16,207 nt of DNA from CAZIAK01 sp964537035 (GCA_964537035.1 CAZIAK010000075.1:1-16207); one strand, 5' to 3'; counted from the stretch's first letter, positions 1 to 7,399 are shown. The notes: generated by a model from the letters alone, not told the origin. Numbers and translations: made by a program.

Positions 1-414
1 CTGGTTTTCGACCCCAGCACTTTGCATGGCCATGAACAGCTGCTGTCCAACTCCGCAGGGGGCAGCGCGCCCTTCGGCGTGGACGTCGGATCTTCGGGAG
101 CGAACAGTCCCTACTTCGCGGTGTTGTCCGCCAGCGGTGCGTTCCCCGGCACGATCCCTGCGCCCGGGGTCTTCGTGCCCGTCAACATCGACCCGCTCAC
201 GCAGCTGGGGCTGTCGTGGCTCAACACTCCCATGTTTCCGGGCAGCGCGGGTGTCCTGGACGGCAACGGCAAGGCGAGCTTCTCATTCAACGTGAAGCCC
301 GGTGGCGCCACGCCGCTGGTCGGCTTCAAGCTGACCTTCGCCTGCGTCGTCACCGATGCTCACGGAACCCCCCGGCGCGGCACGAACGCGAAGACGGTGG
401 AGATCGTCCCGTAG
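1..414 (+). CDS. C-terminal part of a secreted protein with a beta-rich tail (5' end outside window)
   Basis: The frame is open from base 1 to the TAG at 412-414, giving 137 residues without a convincing start, so the gene begins upstream of the window. An in-frame TTG at 22 has no ribosome binding site and is unlikely to be the true start. The visible part is rich in Gly, Ser, Pro and Val and contains a segment 'PVNIDPLTQLGLSW' followed by a 'LDGNGKASFSF' stretch. This looks like the C-terminal beta-sandwich tails found on many secreted planctomycete proteins, and it is loosely similar in layout to the tails of the genes at 502-2373 and 9111-10991. Function cannot be told from this fragment. 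It converges on the next gene, with two hairpins between the stops. The reading frame is well supported; the family assignment is an inference. Confidence 0.75.
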   Translation: MVFDPSTLHGHEQLLSNSAGGSAPFGVDVGSSGANSPYFAVLSASGAFPGTIPAPGVFVPVNIDPLTQLGLSWLNTPMFPGSAGVLDGNGKASFSFNVKPGGATPLVGFKLTFACVVTDAHGTPRRGTNAKTVEIVP

Positions 415-433
415 GTCAACCCGTAACGCAGAA

Positions 434-466
434 CGACCCCGGCGCCCGCACTGGGCACCGGGGTCG
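434..466. terminator. Candidate bidirectional terminator hairpin
   Basis: A perfect 9-bp stem (CGACCCCGG 434-442 with CCGGGGTCG 458-466) is extended inside, after one mismatch, by four G-C pairs and a G-T pair around a 3-nt loop. It lies between two convergent genes (stops at 414 and 502). There is no U tract on either strand, so it is a GC-rich hairpin rather than a canonical intrinsic terminator. Confidence 0.55.
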
Positions 467-486
467 CTCATGAGTTGCGAAGGTCT

Positions 487-505
487 GTGATCGTCAGGCG
501 ATCAC
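487..505. terminator. Inverted repeat overlapping the stop codon of the VCBS gene
   Basis: GTGATCG (487-493) and CGATCAC (499-505) form a perfect 7-bp stem with a 5-nt loop. The repeat covers the TGA stop (502-504) of the minus-strand gene. Together with the hairpin at 434-466 it may end transcription in the convergent gap. No U tract follows. Confidence 0.35.
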
Positions 506-2373
506 TGAGCCTCACCCTCGAGGGTGTTGCTGGCGGCGAAGCCCACGGGGCCTCCGGCGTCAGACACCCAGTGCTGCACGTAGATCTTGGTCCCGGCGGG
601 GACACCGGCGGGCCAGACGAAGGGCAGGTCGAAGTCACCTGAGCCGTTCACGGGCAGGGCGAGGAACAGGAAGTCCGGCGCCGGGCCCAGGATGCCGCCC
701 TTGAAGGCCGCGTTGAACAGGCTGAGGCCGAGCACCATGTTGGTGGTGCTGCCGGGCAGGGCGTTGCTCAGGTCCACCGAGTTGACCGACATGGCGGTGA
801 GCGGGCCCACACCCACGAGCAGGGGCTCGCCGCTGGTGCCAGCGAGGCCGTTGCCCAGGTTGGTCCAGGCGCCAGCACCGAAGCTGACGGTGGGGGCGAC
901 GGAGGCGTTGCCCATGATGTCGGTGGCGGTCCAGTCCACATCAACGAACGCTTCGGCGCCCGAGGTGGGGATCTCAGCACGGAACAGGCCGCTGCCCATG
1001 TGCAGGGCGGTGCCCGAGCCGCTGCCCAGATCAGAGGTCCACGCGAAGGTCATGCTGGCCGAGATGTGGCCGTCATCGCTGACGCTGTCCTGGATCTGGG
1101 CGTGGGTGACGATGAACGGCGAGGTGATCACTCCGCCGGCCTCGATGGATTGCAGCGTGGGCGACGTCGTGTCGGCGGGGCCGTTGTTGAAGTAGATCTT
1201 GTTGGTGAAGTTGCCGCTCTCACCCTGGCCTGTGATCAGATCGTAGGTGCCGTCGCCATCGAGGTCTGCCATGCCGAAATCGAGGGTCGAGTCACCGATG
1301 CTCTGAATCTCCGCAGACTGGCTGGTGAAGGTGCTGTTGCCGTTGTTGCGGTACACCTTCTCACTGCCCGCGAGGGAGCCGACGAAGACGTCGAGATCGC
1401 CGTCGTTGTCGTAGTCCATCAGGGCCATCTCGTTGTCATCGTTGCCGTTGGGCGAGGGGAAGGTCGACTCGGGCATGGCCGTGCCGGGGCCGTCGTTCCG
1501 GGCCCAACCTTCGTTCTGGCCAGCGATGGACTGCACCGCCCCGTCCCAGTCGCCGTCGCCGTCGAGATCGCCGTAGTCGATCTCGTAGGTGGCGCCGGTG
1601 CCCACGCCGTTCATGGCGCTGTCGATGGAGAAGTTGCCGTTGCCATCGTTGAGGTACAGCCGCCCGCGCTTGCCGTTCTGGCCTTTGCCAGAGAGGGCCA
1701 GGTCGAGGTCGTAGTCACCGTCGAAGTCGAGGAACTGCACGTCCTGGCAGTTGAAGTTGTCTGCGGGCATCTGGGAGGCGGTCACGTCGGTGAAGACGCC
1801 GCTGCCGTTGTTGACCCAGAGGCGCTGCTGGGTGGCGATGCCACCGAAGGTGCCGCCATCGGTGATGGCCACGTCGAGGTCGCCATCATCGTCGATGTCG
1901 CCAGCCACCACGCTGAAGGAGCGCAGCGTGGGGGACGTGGGCACGGCGCCAGCGGACATGGTGAAGTTGCCCGCCCCGTCGTTGAGCAGCAGGCGCGGCG
2001 CATGGCCAGCGCTGCCGGAGGCGTACATGAGGTCGGGGTCGCCATCACCGTCGAAGTCTTCGGCGATGACCATCTTGGCGTTGAAGTTGCCGCCATGGGA
2101 GAGCTGGGCGTGGGCTGCCGAGAAGACACCCGAGCCGTTGTTCAGAAAGAGGTGCTGGTCCTGGGCGCCGCCGGTGCCAGCGCTGCCGTAGCTGCTGCCG
2201 TTGGCGAAGAGGATGTCGACATCGCCGTCGGCGTCGACGTCGACGAGCTCGACACCGTCGGTCCACACAGACTGGGCGGGGATCGCGGCGGCGTCGCGAA
2301 TGAACTGCTGGCCCAGCGTGGCGGGCGCGAGGGCCGCGAGCAGAGCGGGCAGGATCAGAAGGTGACGGGTCAT
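502..2373 (-). CDS. Secreted FG-GAP/VCBS repeat protein (seven-repeat beta-propeller)
   Basis: The protein has 623 residues. The start is the ATG at 2371-2373: it is preceded by GGAG with a 6-nt spacer and opens a clear signal peptide (short basic start, hydrophobic 'LLILPALLAALAPA', probable cleavage near residue 20-22). The frame continues upstream to 2532, but that extension looks non-coding. Seven Ca-binding-type Asp motifs of the form DxDxDGDxD occur at about residues 44, 106, 159, 216, 269, 320 and 380, each in an FG-GAP/VCBS repeat, consistent with one seven-bladed propeller. A second beta region covers about 400-500. Residues about 500-623 form a tail closely resembling the C-terminus of the S8 protease at 9111-10991, including 'FKGG', 'LP.(N/D)GSG' and 'GPVGFAA(S/T)N'. 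It probably acts outside the cytoplasm or on the cell surface, in binding or adhesion; no enzymatic residues are recognised. The tail may serve export or anchoring (inference). Confidence 0.9.
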   Translation of the reverse strand: MTRHLLILPALLAALAPATLGQQFIRDAAAIPAQSVWTDGVELVDVDADGDVDILFANGSSYGSAGTGGAQDQHLFLNNGSGVFSAAHAQLSHGGNFNAKMVIAEDFDGDGDPDLMYASGSAGHAPRLLLNDGAGNFTMSAGAVPTSPTLRSFSVVAGDIDDDGDLDVAITDGGTFGGIATQQRLWVNNGSGVFTDVTASQMPADNFNCQDVQFLDFDGDYDLDLALSGKGQNGKRGRLYLNDGNGNFSIDSAMNGVGTGATYEIDYGDLDGDGDWDGAVQSIAGQNEGWARNDGPGTAMPESTFPSPNGNDDNEMALMDYDNDGDLDVFVGSLAGSEKVYRNNGNSTFTSQSAEIQSIGDSTLDFGMADLDGDGTYDLITGQGESGNFTNKIYFNNGPADTTSPTLQSIEAGGVITSPFIVTHAQIQDSVSDDGHISASMTFAWTSDLGSGSGTALHMGSGLFRAEIPTSGAEAFVDVDWTATDIMGNASVAPTVSFGAGAWTNLGNGLAGTSGEPLLVGVGPLTAMSVNSVDLSNALPGSTTNMVLGLSLFNAAFKGGILGPAPDFLFLALPVNGSGDFDLPFVWPAGVPAGTKIYVQHWVSDAGGPVGFAASNTLEGEAQ

Positions 2374-2400
2374 CGAGGACTCCAGGTGTCGTTTCTTGAA

Positions 2401-2467
2401 GTGAGAGAGCTCACCGTTCGGATGGCAGGGCCACGGTCGGGTGTTGCGGGCCCTTCGCATCGAAGGG
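2401..2467 (-). other. 5' leader hairpins of the VCBS gene
   Basis: Two small perfect inverted repeats lie upstream of the start at 2373: GTGAG/CTCAC at 2401-2414 (4-nt loop) and CCCTTCG/CGAAGGG at 2451-2467 (3-nt loop). If transcription begins upstream they would fold in the mRNA leader. Their function is unknown; they could also be chance in GC-rich DNA. Confidence 0.3.
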
Positions 2468-2485
2468 TGACGGGAGGGACCGCGG

Positions 2486-2491
2486 ATCATA
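2486..2491 (-). promoter_or_regulatory. Possible -10 element for the VCBS gene
   Basis: Read on the minus strand this is TATGAT, a good -10 match and one of few AT-rich hexamers in the 256-base space between acr3 and the VCBS gene. No convincing -35 box sits 16-18 nt upstream, so support is weak. It would give a leader of roughly 100 nt containing the hairpins at 2401-2467. Confidence 0.25.
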
Positions 2492-2613
2492 CCCGGGCTT
2501 CTCTGAACTGTGGGGAGAACATCCGCGGACACGAAGCGCCCACATCTGGCCTTCTTGTCGGCTCTCTGAGGGTCGAGAACCGAGGAGAAATCCGGGCCTG
2601 AGTGCCGATGCCT

Positions 2614-2627
2614 CCCAGGCAGCTGGG
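2614..2627 (-). terminator. Short hairpin just after acr3
   Basis: CCCAG (2614-2618) and CTGGG (2623-2627) form a 5-bp stem with a 4-nt loop directly after the acr3 stop codon. There is no U tract. It is a weak candidate for the end of the ars operon. Confidence 0.2.
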
Positions 2628-2629
2628 TG

Positions 2630-3688
2630 TCAGAGCGGCTGATTCGTCAGCTGCCCGGGCGCGGAGAACCACTGCCGTCGTAGCTTGAACGCGACGTGGA
2701 CCAGGCCCAGGAGTACCGGAACCTCGACCAGAGGGCCGATCACCGCGGCGAAGGCGGCGCCGGAGTCGATGCCGAAGACGGCCACGGCCACGGCGATGGC
2801 CAGCTCGAAGTTGTTGCCAGCAGCGGTGAAGGCGACGGAGGCCGTGCGGGGGTAGTCCGCGCCGGATTTGTGCCCCAACCAGAAGGACACCAGGAACATG
2901 ACCACGAAGTAGATGCAGAGGGGGACCGCGATGGCAACGACGTCACCGGGCAGGGCCAGGATCATGTCCCCCTTGAGCGAGAACATGACCACGATGGTGA
3001 AGAGCAGGGCCACCAGGGTCAGGGGCGAGATGGCCGGGACGAACGAGGCCTCGTACCACTCTTTGCCCCGTGCGCGCAGGCCGATGAAGCGGGTGGCCAT
3101 GCCGGCCAGGAAGGGCACGCCGAGGTAGAGCATCACGCTGGAGGCGATGTCGCCGATGCTCACCTCGACGACGGCGCCCTCGAGGCCCAGCAGGGGTGGC
3201 GCCCAGCTGATGAAGATCCAGGCATAGAGGGGGTAGAAGAGCACCTGGAAGATCGAGTTGAAGGCCACCAACCCCGCGGCGTACTCCGGGTCGCCCTCTG
3301 CCAGATCGTTCCAGACGATGACCATGGCGATGCAGCGAGCCAGGCCAATCATGATGATGCCCACCATGTACTCGGGCTGATCGGCCAGAAAGGTGACCGC
3401 CAGGCCAAACATGAGGCAGGGCCCGATGATCCAGTTCTGTACCAGCGACAAGGTGAGGATGCGCCAGTCGGCGAAGACCTTGCTCAGCTCTTCGTAGCGC
3501 ACCTTGGCCAGGGGCGGGTACATCATCAGGATCAACCCCACGGCGATGGGGATGTTGGTCGTGCCCACGTTGAAGCGGTTGATCAGCTCTTCGATGCCGG
3601 GCACAAGGACGCTCAGGGCCACGCCCAGCGCCATGGCGGCGAAGATCCACAGGGTCAGGTAGCGGTCGAGAAATGACAGGCGGCGCAT
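2630..3688 (-). CDS. acr3: Arsenite efflux permease, ACR3 family
   Basis: This 352-residue, very hydrophobic protein has about ten membrane segments, the normal size and layout for ACR3. Family signatures are visible: 'GLARCIAMVIVWN' contains Cys119, which corresponds to the essential Cys of Acr3 in its fourth membrane helix, and 'GPLVEVPVLL' near the end contains Glu322, matching the second essential residue known from characterised Acr3 proteins. The 'FTAAGNNFELAIAVAVAVFG' segment is also typical. It exports arsenite across the inner membrane using the proton-motive force. The ATG start at 3686-3688 begins 'MRRLSFLDRYLTLWI', a typical Acr3 N-terminus. It lies 28 bases downstream of arsR on the same strand, so the two form an operon presumably controlled by the operator at 4168-4187. 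The family call is firm. Confidence 0.95.
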   Translation of the reverse strand: MRRLSFLDRYLTLWIFAAMALGVALSVLVPGIEELINRFNVGTTNIPIAVGLILMMYPPLAKVRYEELSKVFADWRILTLSLVQNWIIGPCLMFGLAVTFLADQPEYMVGIIMIGLARCIAMVIVWNDLAEGDPEYAAGLVAFNSIFQVLFYPLYAWIFISWAPPLLGLEGAVVEVSIGDIASSVMLYLGVPFLAGMATRFIGLRARGKEWYEASFVPAISPLTLVALLFTIVVMFSLKGDMILALPGDVVAIAVPLCIYFVVMFLVSFWLGHKSGADYPRTASVAFTAAGNNFELAIAVAVAVFGIDSGAAFAAVIGPLVEVPVLLGLVHVAFKLRRQWFSAPGQLTNQPL

Positions 3689-3716
3689 GGTCAGGCTCGG
3701 GTGGGTGGGGGCGCGC

Positions 3717-4154
3717 TCAAGGCTGGGCCGGCGGGCCAGGGTGCTTCACGGCCTCGGCGGACCGGGCGGCGTGTCGATCGGTTTGGCACGACGAGGGCGG
3801 GCCGTCGTAGGGGCAGCAACCGCCGTGGGCCCTGAGCGCAGCGGCCTGGCGGGCGTCGGCGAGGTGTTCGTGGGACGTCTGCCCGGCCAGGGTGAGAGAG
3901 GCGAGCAGTCGTTCGTGCAGGGGGTTGGCGGGCTCGGCCAGGGAGTAGAACGTCCACAGGCCTTGCTGCCGGGCCTCGACCCAGCCAGCGCGCCGCAGGT
4001 GGGCCAGGTGCCGAGACGCGGTGGGCTGGGGGACGCCCAGCACCGTCACCAGATCGCCCACGCAGCTGGCCCGCTCGCCGAGCAGGCAGAGCAGCCGACG
4101 CCTCAAGGGGTCGGAGAGGGCTTTGAAGAGCTGCTGTTCCTGGGCCGGGTCCAT
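3717..4154 (-). CDS. arsR: ArsR/SmtB-family arsenic-responsive repressor
   Basis: The protein has 145 residues. Residues about 5-75 form the winged helix-turn-helix, with 'KALSDPLRRRLLCLL' and the recognition region 'QPTASRHLAHLRRAGWV' typical of ArsR. The classical C-V-C-D-L arsenite motif is degraded: here it reads S-C-V-G-D-L, leaving only Cys31. A Cys cluster occurs instead in the C-terminal tail (Cys113, Cys114, Cys123 in 'GGCCPYDGPPSSC'), resembling the arrangement in Acidithiobacillus ferrooxidans ArsR, where C-terminal Cys residues bind As(III). Binding of arsenite should release the protein from DNA and induce itself and acr3. The ATG at 4152-4154 begins a normal ArsR N-terminus, though no strong ribosome binding site is seen. 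It is divergent from the gene at 4221. Confidence 0.93.
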   Translation of the reverse strand: MDPAQEQQLFKALSDPLRRRLLCLLGERASCVGDLVTVLGVPQPTASRHLAHLRRAGWVEARQQGLWTFYSLAEPANPLHERLLASLTLAGQTSHEHLADARQAAALRAHGGCCPYDGPPSSCQTDRHAARSAEAVKHPGPPAQP

Positions 4155-4167
4155 GACCGTGAAGGCT

Positions 4168-4187
4168 ATATTCGCTTTGACGAATAT
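4168..4187. promoter_or_regulatory. Probable ArsR operator (inverted repeat)
   Basis: ATATTCG and CGAATAT are perfect 7-bp inverted half-sites separated by 6 bases, centred 23-24 bases upstream of the arsR start codon. This AT-rich island in GC-rich DNA has the form of ArsR-family operators. A TTGCAT hexamer and a TATAGC hexamer on the minus strand flank or overlap it with a 15-nt spacer, so it probably covers the arsR promoter. It is the only such site between arsR and the divergent gene at 4221, so it could affect both. Confidence 0.7.
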
Positions 4188-4220
4188 GCAAGGGAGGACG
4201 TACCGCTAGACTGCCTGTCC

Positions 4221-5207
4221 ATGGCCGTGTACTTCGATATCGCCGTAGGAACACCTGACAAGCGCTCGGCGGAGGCGGTGGCGCACCATCTCGCCGGGCT
4301 CGACTTCCTGGGCGCCGGGCCACACGTGGGCCAGCGAGATCACCATGCTGAGGCCGACGCCTGGTGGGTCGAAGCCTGGGTGCGGGGGCTGAGCCTCAAC
4401 GCGCCCGGCGACCCTGAGCCACGGCTCGCCGTCCATCTGCCGGAGGCTCGACGACGGCTCGAGGGCATCTGGCAACGGCTGCGCTCCGGGCCACCCTTTC
4501 GCTGCGCCGTGGTGGGTGGCGAAGTGTGTGACAGCCTCCTTGATGCAGAGGACGGCACCTTTCGTCAGGGCGAGCTGCTCGTCGATGACGATCTGCTGCT
4601 CGAGGTGGGCGCGATCGTGGACGGTCCGCTGTTTGATGCCCTCGGTGCGCCAGCTGGCTATGAGCCGTTTCGCAGCGGCATGGTCTGGCGGCCCCCGCGA
4701 ACCCGCACACCATGGGCCTATGGCATGGTGGCGCGACGGCTGGGGGGCTGGCCCGTCGTCGATCGGGTGCCCGCCACAGCGCTCGGTTGGAAGGGGACGC
4801 CCCACGGCGCTGAGCTCGACCGCCTGACCACCGACGAGGCGGTCCTGTACCTCCATCCCCGGGCAGGTCGCTGGGTCAGCCTGAGTGGTCCGGCGACTCT
4901 CGAGCCGGGGTTCCTTGGCGTCCTGGGCGATGCCCTGGTCTTTGCTCTCCGGGAGCCAGCCAGCGTGCAGCAGCTGTTCGAACGCTTGCACGGCGAGCCC
5001 ATCGCCGAGCTGACGGATGGCCTGGCCGGCAGCCCGTCCAGGCATTCCGAAGGTCTGGTGACGTGGGGGCCCTTCTGCGATCGCGTGCTCGACGGCCACG
5101 TCGAACACCTCATGGCTGCCGCGCCCGACGGTGTCACCTATCTCCTTCATGCTCTGGAGGCGCCCGTCGACGGCTTGCGCCAGACGGTGATCGCTCATGC
5201 CGAGTGA
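4221..5207 (+). CDS. Protein of unknown function divergent from arsR
   Basis: This 328-residue soluble protein is not recognised. The frame stays open far upstream, but that part overlaps arsR and its operator, so the ATG at 4221 ('MAVYFDIAVGTPDKR') is the sensible start. A GGGAGG lies 23 bases upstream, too far to be its ribosome binding site, so initiation may be weak or leaderless. There is no signal peptide, membrane segment or Cys cluster. The N-terminal part is rich in acidic residues and Trp ('EADAWWVEAWV'). Third-position GC bias agrees with neighbouring genes, which supports real coding. The 66-base gap to arsR holds a single ArsR-type operator, so arsenic-dependent expression is possible but not shown. 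A small CxxC gene follows 48 bases downstream on the same strand. Confidence 0.75.
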   Translation: MAVYFDIAVGTPDKRSAEAVAHHLAGLDFLGAGPHVGQRDHHAEADAWWVEAWVRGLSLNAPGDPEPRLAVHLPEARRRLEGIWQRLRSGPPFRCAVVGGEVCDSLLDAEDGTFRQGELLVDDDLLLEVGAIVDGPLFDALGAPAGYEPFRSGMVWRPPRTRTPWAYGMVARRLGGWPVVDRVPATALGWKGTPHGAELDRLTTDEAVLYLHPRAGRWVSLSGPATLEPGFLGVLGDALVFALREPASVQQLFERLHGEPIAELTDGLAGSPSRHSEGLVTWGPFCDRVLDGHVEHLMAAAPDGVTYLLHALEAPVDGLRQTVIAHAE

Positions 5208-5255
5208 GCCGGGCCGCCTGCGCAATCACATCACCACGGTTGGGAGGGCCGGGCC

Positions 5256-5486
5256 ATGATGCCCCCAGACTGTCCCCTTTGTGAGAAGACCCTCGCGGAG
5301 TCACCAGATGAGAAGTTCGACACGGTCTCATTCAAGCCAGAACCTGGCTACGTAGAGTCTGGCCTTGAAGGGCACCCGGACCACGTGGTCTGGTTTTGCA
5401 GCGAGCACTTCGAGGCCGCCGCCGCCCTGGCAGCGCTGCCCCAAGATGAAGCGCTGGCCCTGCTCTGGCAGCAGTTTCCACGGTGA
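5256..5486 (+). CDS. Small Cys/His protein, possible zinc-binding, unknown function
   Basis: This 76-residue ORF starts at ATG 5256 (a second ATG follows directly at 5259) after GGAGG with an 8-nt spacer, a strong ribosome binding site. The N-terminus carries C-P-L-C and the middle 'WFCSEHFEAA' gives a further Cys and His, a pattern (CxxC ... CxxxH) that could bind one zinc ion. The rest is acidic and helical. I do not recognise the family. It lies 48 bases after the unknown gene at 4221-5207 and converges on the PLP-enzyme gene. Confidence 0.65.
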   Translation: MMPPDCPLCEKTLAESPDEKFDTVSFKPEPGYVESGLEGHPDHVVWFCSEHFEAAAALAALPQDEALALLWQQFPR

Positions 5487-5507
5487 GGGGGCGGGCGCGG
5501 GTCACCG
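5481..5507. terminator. Weak inverted repeat between convergent genes
   Basis: CGGTGA (5481-5486) and TCACCG (5502-5507) can form a 6-bp stem with a 15-nt G-rich loop, starting at the last codon and stop of the + strand gene and ending just before the minus-strand stop at 5514. It has no U tract. Confidence 0.25.
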
Positions 5508-5513
5508 AAGCAG

Positions 5514-6668
5514 TCAGCCGTCGAGCAGCACCTCGTGTGCTCGGGCGGCGACGTCTGCCAGGGCCCACTGTCCGTCACTTTCGATGAGCACGGCCCGCTC
5601 GGCCAGATTCACCGTGGGGCAGACATGCTCAGGAATCAGCTGAAGCACTGAGCCCCGACGTGGCCGCTCGCCCGCGGTGATCGTCAGCGGCAGGTGCTCT
5701 TCACTGGGATTGTCGGCGACCCACTCGGGGTGTCCCAGAACGCAGGCGCAGGGGTCACCCATGTCTGCCGAGACCGCCTTGTGGCCAGCATCGCAGGTGA
5801 CTCGCCTTGCTGCGGGGTGGCTGACCACTCGGGTGACCACCGTGGCCGCAGGGAGCAGGCCCAGCTGAGGGTTCTCGAGTTCGGACCGGGCATCGTGAAA
5901 GACCACCGTGCCGGGAGAGACTGTGTGCCGTTGCTCGTCAGCCAGCGCCGTCAGGCCTGGGTGGCTGAGCGAGTGCAGGAACGCGGGCGTGCCAGCAGTG
6001 ATCACCTCGTTCACCGTACAGCCGGCGCTCCGGATCTCGGCGAGCAGGGCCATGAGCTCATCGTAGCCCCGGTGAATGTCCGCCTCGCGCCGGCGCAGAT
6101 CGGCGCCGTGCAGGTGTCCGTCGTAGAAGTGCGCCCCGGCGAGCCGCTCGCCCGCTGAGCGGCACAGCTCCACGATGTCCTGACGCTGAGAAATCGGTAC
6201 GCCGGTGCGGTCCATGCCCGAGTTGATGTCCACGAAGACCGAGACGCCGTCGGGTACGTGGGCCAGCCGCTCGGGATCTTCGATCAACACGGAGAGTCGT
6301 TGGCCTGGGTGTGCCGCTGCGATCTGCGCCAGCCGTCGCAGCGACGGTCCCACCAGGGGCTGGGCGAGGAGCACGTCGGCCGAGACGTTGGCCTGGTCGA
6401 GGGTCGAGCAGAGCACCTCGGTCTCGCGGGTCGTGGCGGTCTTGAACCGTCGCACGCCGGCGTCGAGCAGCTCGTTCCAGACTGCGGGGATCTTGGTGGT
6501 CTTCACGTGGGGACGCCAGCGCCCGGGCGCACCACAGTGCCCGATCACCGTGGCGATGTTGCGGCGGACGGCGTCCATCCAGATCACCAGCGCCGGGCTG
6601 AGCAGTCGCTCGGTGAGGTCGGCTGGCAGGGCGTAGGCTGCGGGGTCGAGCTGGGTGAAGAGGGGCAT
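5514..6668 (-). CDS. D-serine dehydratase / D-threonine aldolase-like PLP enzyme
   Basis: The protein has 384 residues and belongs to the alanine-racemase-fold group that includes eukaryotic-type D-serine dehydratase (DSD1) and D-threonine aldolase. 'RPHVKTTK' holds Lys56, the expected PLP lysine (usual motif RPHxKTHK). Near the C-terminus 'EHVCPTVNL' gives His348 and Cys350, matching the metal-binding His-x-Cys of these enzymes, and 'SEEH' at about 322 is also typical. It should be cytoplasmic and act on a D-hydroxy amino acid using PLP and a divalent metal. The substrate cannot be settled from sequence. I chose the ATG at 6666-6668 because AAGGA, overlapping the TAA stop of the upstream gene, sits 10 bases before it; the frame further upstream overlaps the sulfatase-like gene. 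The 13-base gap to that gene suggests co-transcription. Confidence 0.88.
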   Translation of the reverse strand: MPLFTQLDPAAYALPADLTERLLSPALVIWMDAVRRNIATVIGHCGAPGRWRPHVKTTKIPAVWNELLDAGVRRFKTATTRETEVLCSTLDQANVSADVLLAQPLVGPSLRRLAQIAAAHPGQRLSVLIEDPERLAHVPDGVSVFVDINSGMDRTGVPISQRQDIVELCRSAGERLAGAHFYDGHLHGADLRRREADIHRGYDELMALLAEIRSAGCTVNEVITAGTPAFLHSLSHPGLTALADEQRHTVSPGTVVFHDARSELENPQLGLLPAATVVTRVVSHPAARRVTCDAGHKAVSADMGDPCACVLGHPEWVADNPSEEHLPLTITAGERPRRGSVLQLIPEHVCPTVNLAERAVLIESDGQWALADVAARAHEVLLDG

Positions 6669-6681
6669 GAGAGGGGCGTCC

Positions 6682-7299
6682 TTATTTGCCCGTGACGTAA
6701 CCCAGCTCTTCGAGCTGGCGGCGCGTGTCGTCATCGAGGGCGACCGCGCCCGCGCCCTGGCTTGCCTGCGATCTGAGCAGCGGCAGGGCCAGGGCGAACT
6801 CGGCGGTCATGTCCTCTGCCAGGGCGCGACGTTGTTCGAGCAGGTCGTGCTGCTCCAGAGGGTCTGTTGCCAGATCGAAGAGGGCAGTGGGTCGCGGCTG
6901 GCCTTCGTCGTCGTCGGTGAGGTGCAGTGTGAGCTGGCCCCTGCGAAACACGTGGGTGGCTGGTTTGTTGCTGTTGCCCAGGTGAGACAGGATCGGCCGG
7001 GGTCCCAGGGCGCCACTGGTGAGCAGGGGTACCAGGCTTCGTCCGTGGGAGCCCTCGTCGCTGGGCAGGCCCGCCAACTCCCGCACCGTGGGGCCGATGT
7101 CCACCAGGGAGACGGGCGTGCTCTCCTCGCCGACCCTGGTTCCGGGCGCCCGGATCAGCAGGGGGATGCGCAGCAGCTCCGGGTGCATCTGGTGACCGTG
7201 TCCCACGGTGCCCCGATCGAAGAGTTCCTGGCCATGGTCGGAGGTCACCACCAGGATGGTGTCGTCGAAGCGCCCGGCGGCCACCAGGGTCTCGACGAT
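6682..7299 (-). CDS. Sulfatase-like enzyme, C-terminal part (5' side lost in N gap)
   Basis: This frame is open from the N run down to the TAA at 6682-6684, giving 205 residues. It begins 'IVETLVAAGRFDDTILVVTSDHGQ', the classic second half of the alkaline phosphatase/sulfatase core. The Asp-His of 'TSDHGQ' and the His residues of 'GHGHQM' are the metal-binding set expected there. 'LLIRAPG', a 'VDIGPTV' segment and a C-terminal 'ALFDLATDPLEQHDLL' are also family features, and the end 'LEELGYV' is a common sulfatase terminus. It is almost certainly the continuation of the N-terminal part at 7400-8735. The two pieces are in different frames when read across exactly 100 N, which means the N run is a placeholder, not a measured length; it is not evidence of a frameshift. 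The middle of the core domain, probably 100 residues or more, is missing. Confidence 0.88.
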   Translation of the reverse strand: MVETLVAAGRFDDTILVVTSDHGQELFDRGTVGHGHQMHPELLRIPLLIRAPGTRVGEESTPVSLVDIGPTVRELAGLPSDEGSHGRSLVPLLTSGALGPRPILSHLGNSNKPATHVFRRGQLTLHLTDDDEGQPRPTALFDLATDPLEQHDLLEQRRALAEDMTAEFALALPLLRSQASQGAGAVALDDDTRRQLEELGYVTGK

Positions 7300-7399
7300 N
7301 NNNNNNNNNNNNNNNNNNNNNNNNNNNNNNNNNNNNNNNNNNNNNNNNNNNNNNNNNNNNNNNNNNNNNNNNNNNNNNNNNNNNNNNNNNNNNNNNNNN
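7300..7399. other. Assembly gap (100 N)
   Basis: Exactly 100 unknown bases interrupt the sulfatase-like gene. The round number and the frame change across it indicate a scaffold gap of unestimated size. From the usual sulfatase layout, roughly 300-450 bases are probably missing (inference). Confidence 0.98.

Noticed and set aside
1000..2601. Long + strand open frame (533 codons) opposite the VCBS gene
   Set aside because: It is the antisense shadow of the Asp/Gly-rich VCBS repeats, which read as Val/Ala/Glu/His runs on the other strand. It has no domain or signal peptide, and the minus-strand gene explains the region.
2696..3676. Long + strand open frame (326 codons) opposite acr3
   Set aside because: The translation is a low-complexity Asp/Gly/His/Gln mixture, the mirror of a hydrophobic membrane protein. 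The acr3 match is clear.
4186..4209. Seven-codon ORF (MQGRTYR) upstream of the 4221 gene as a leader peptide
   Set aside because: Its ATG overlaps the ArsR operator and it has no ribosome binding site; the length is easily reached by chance.
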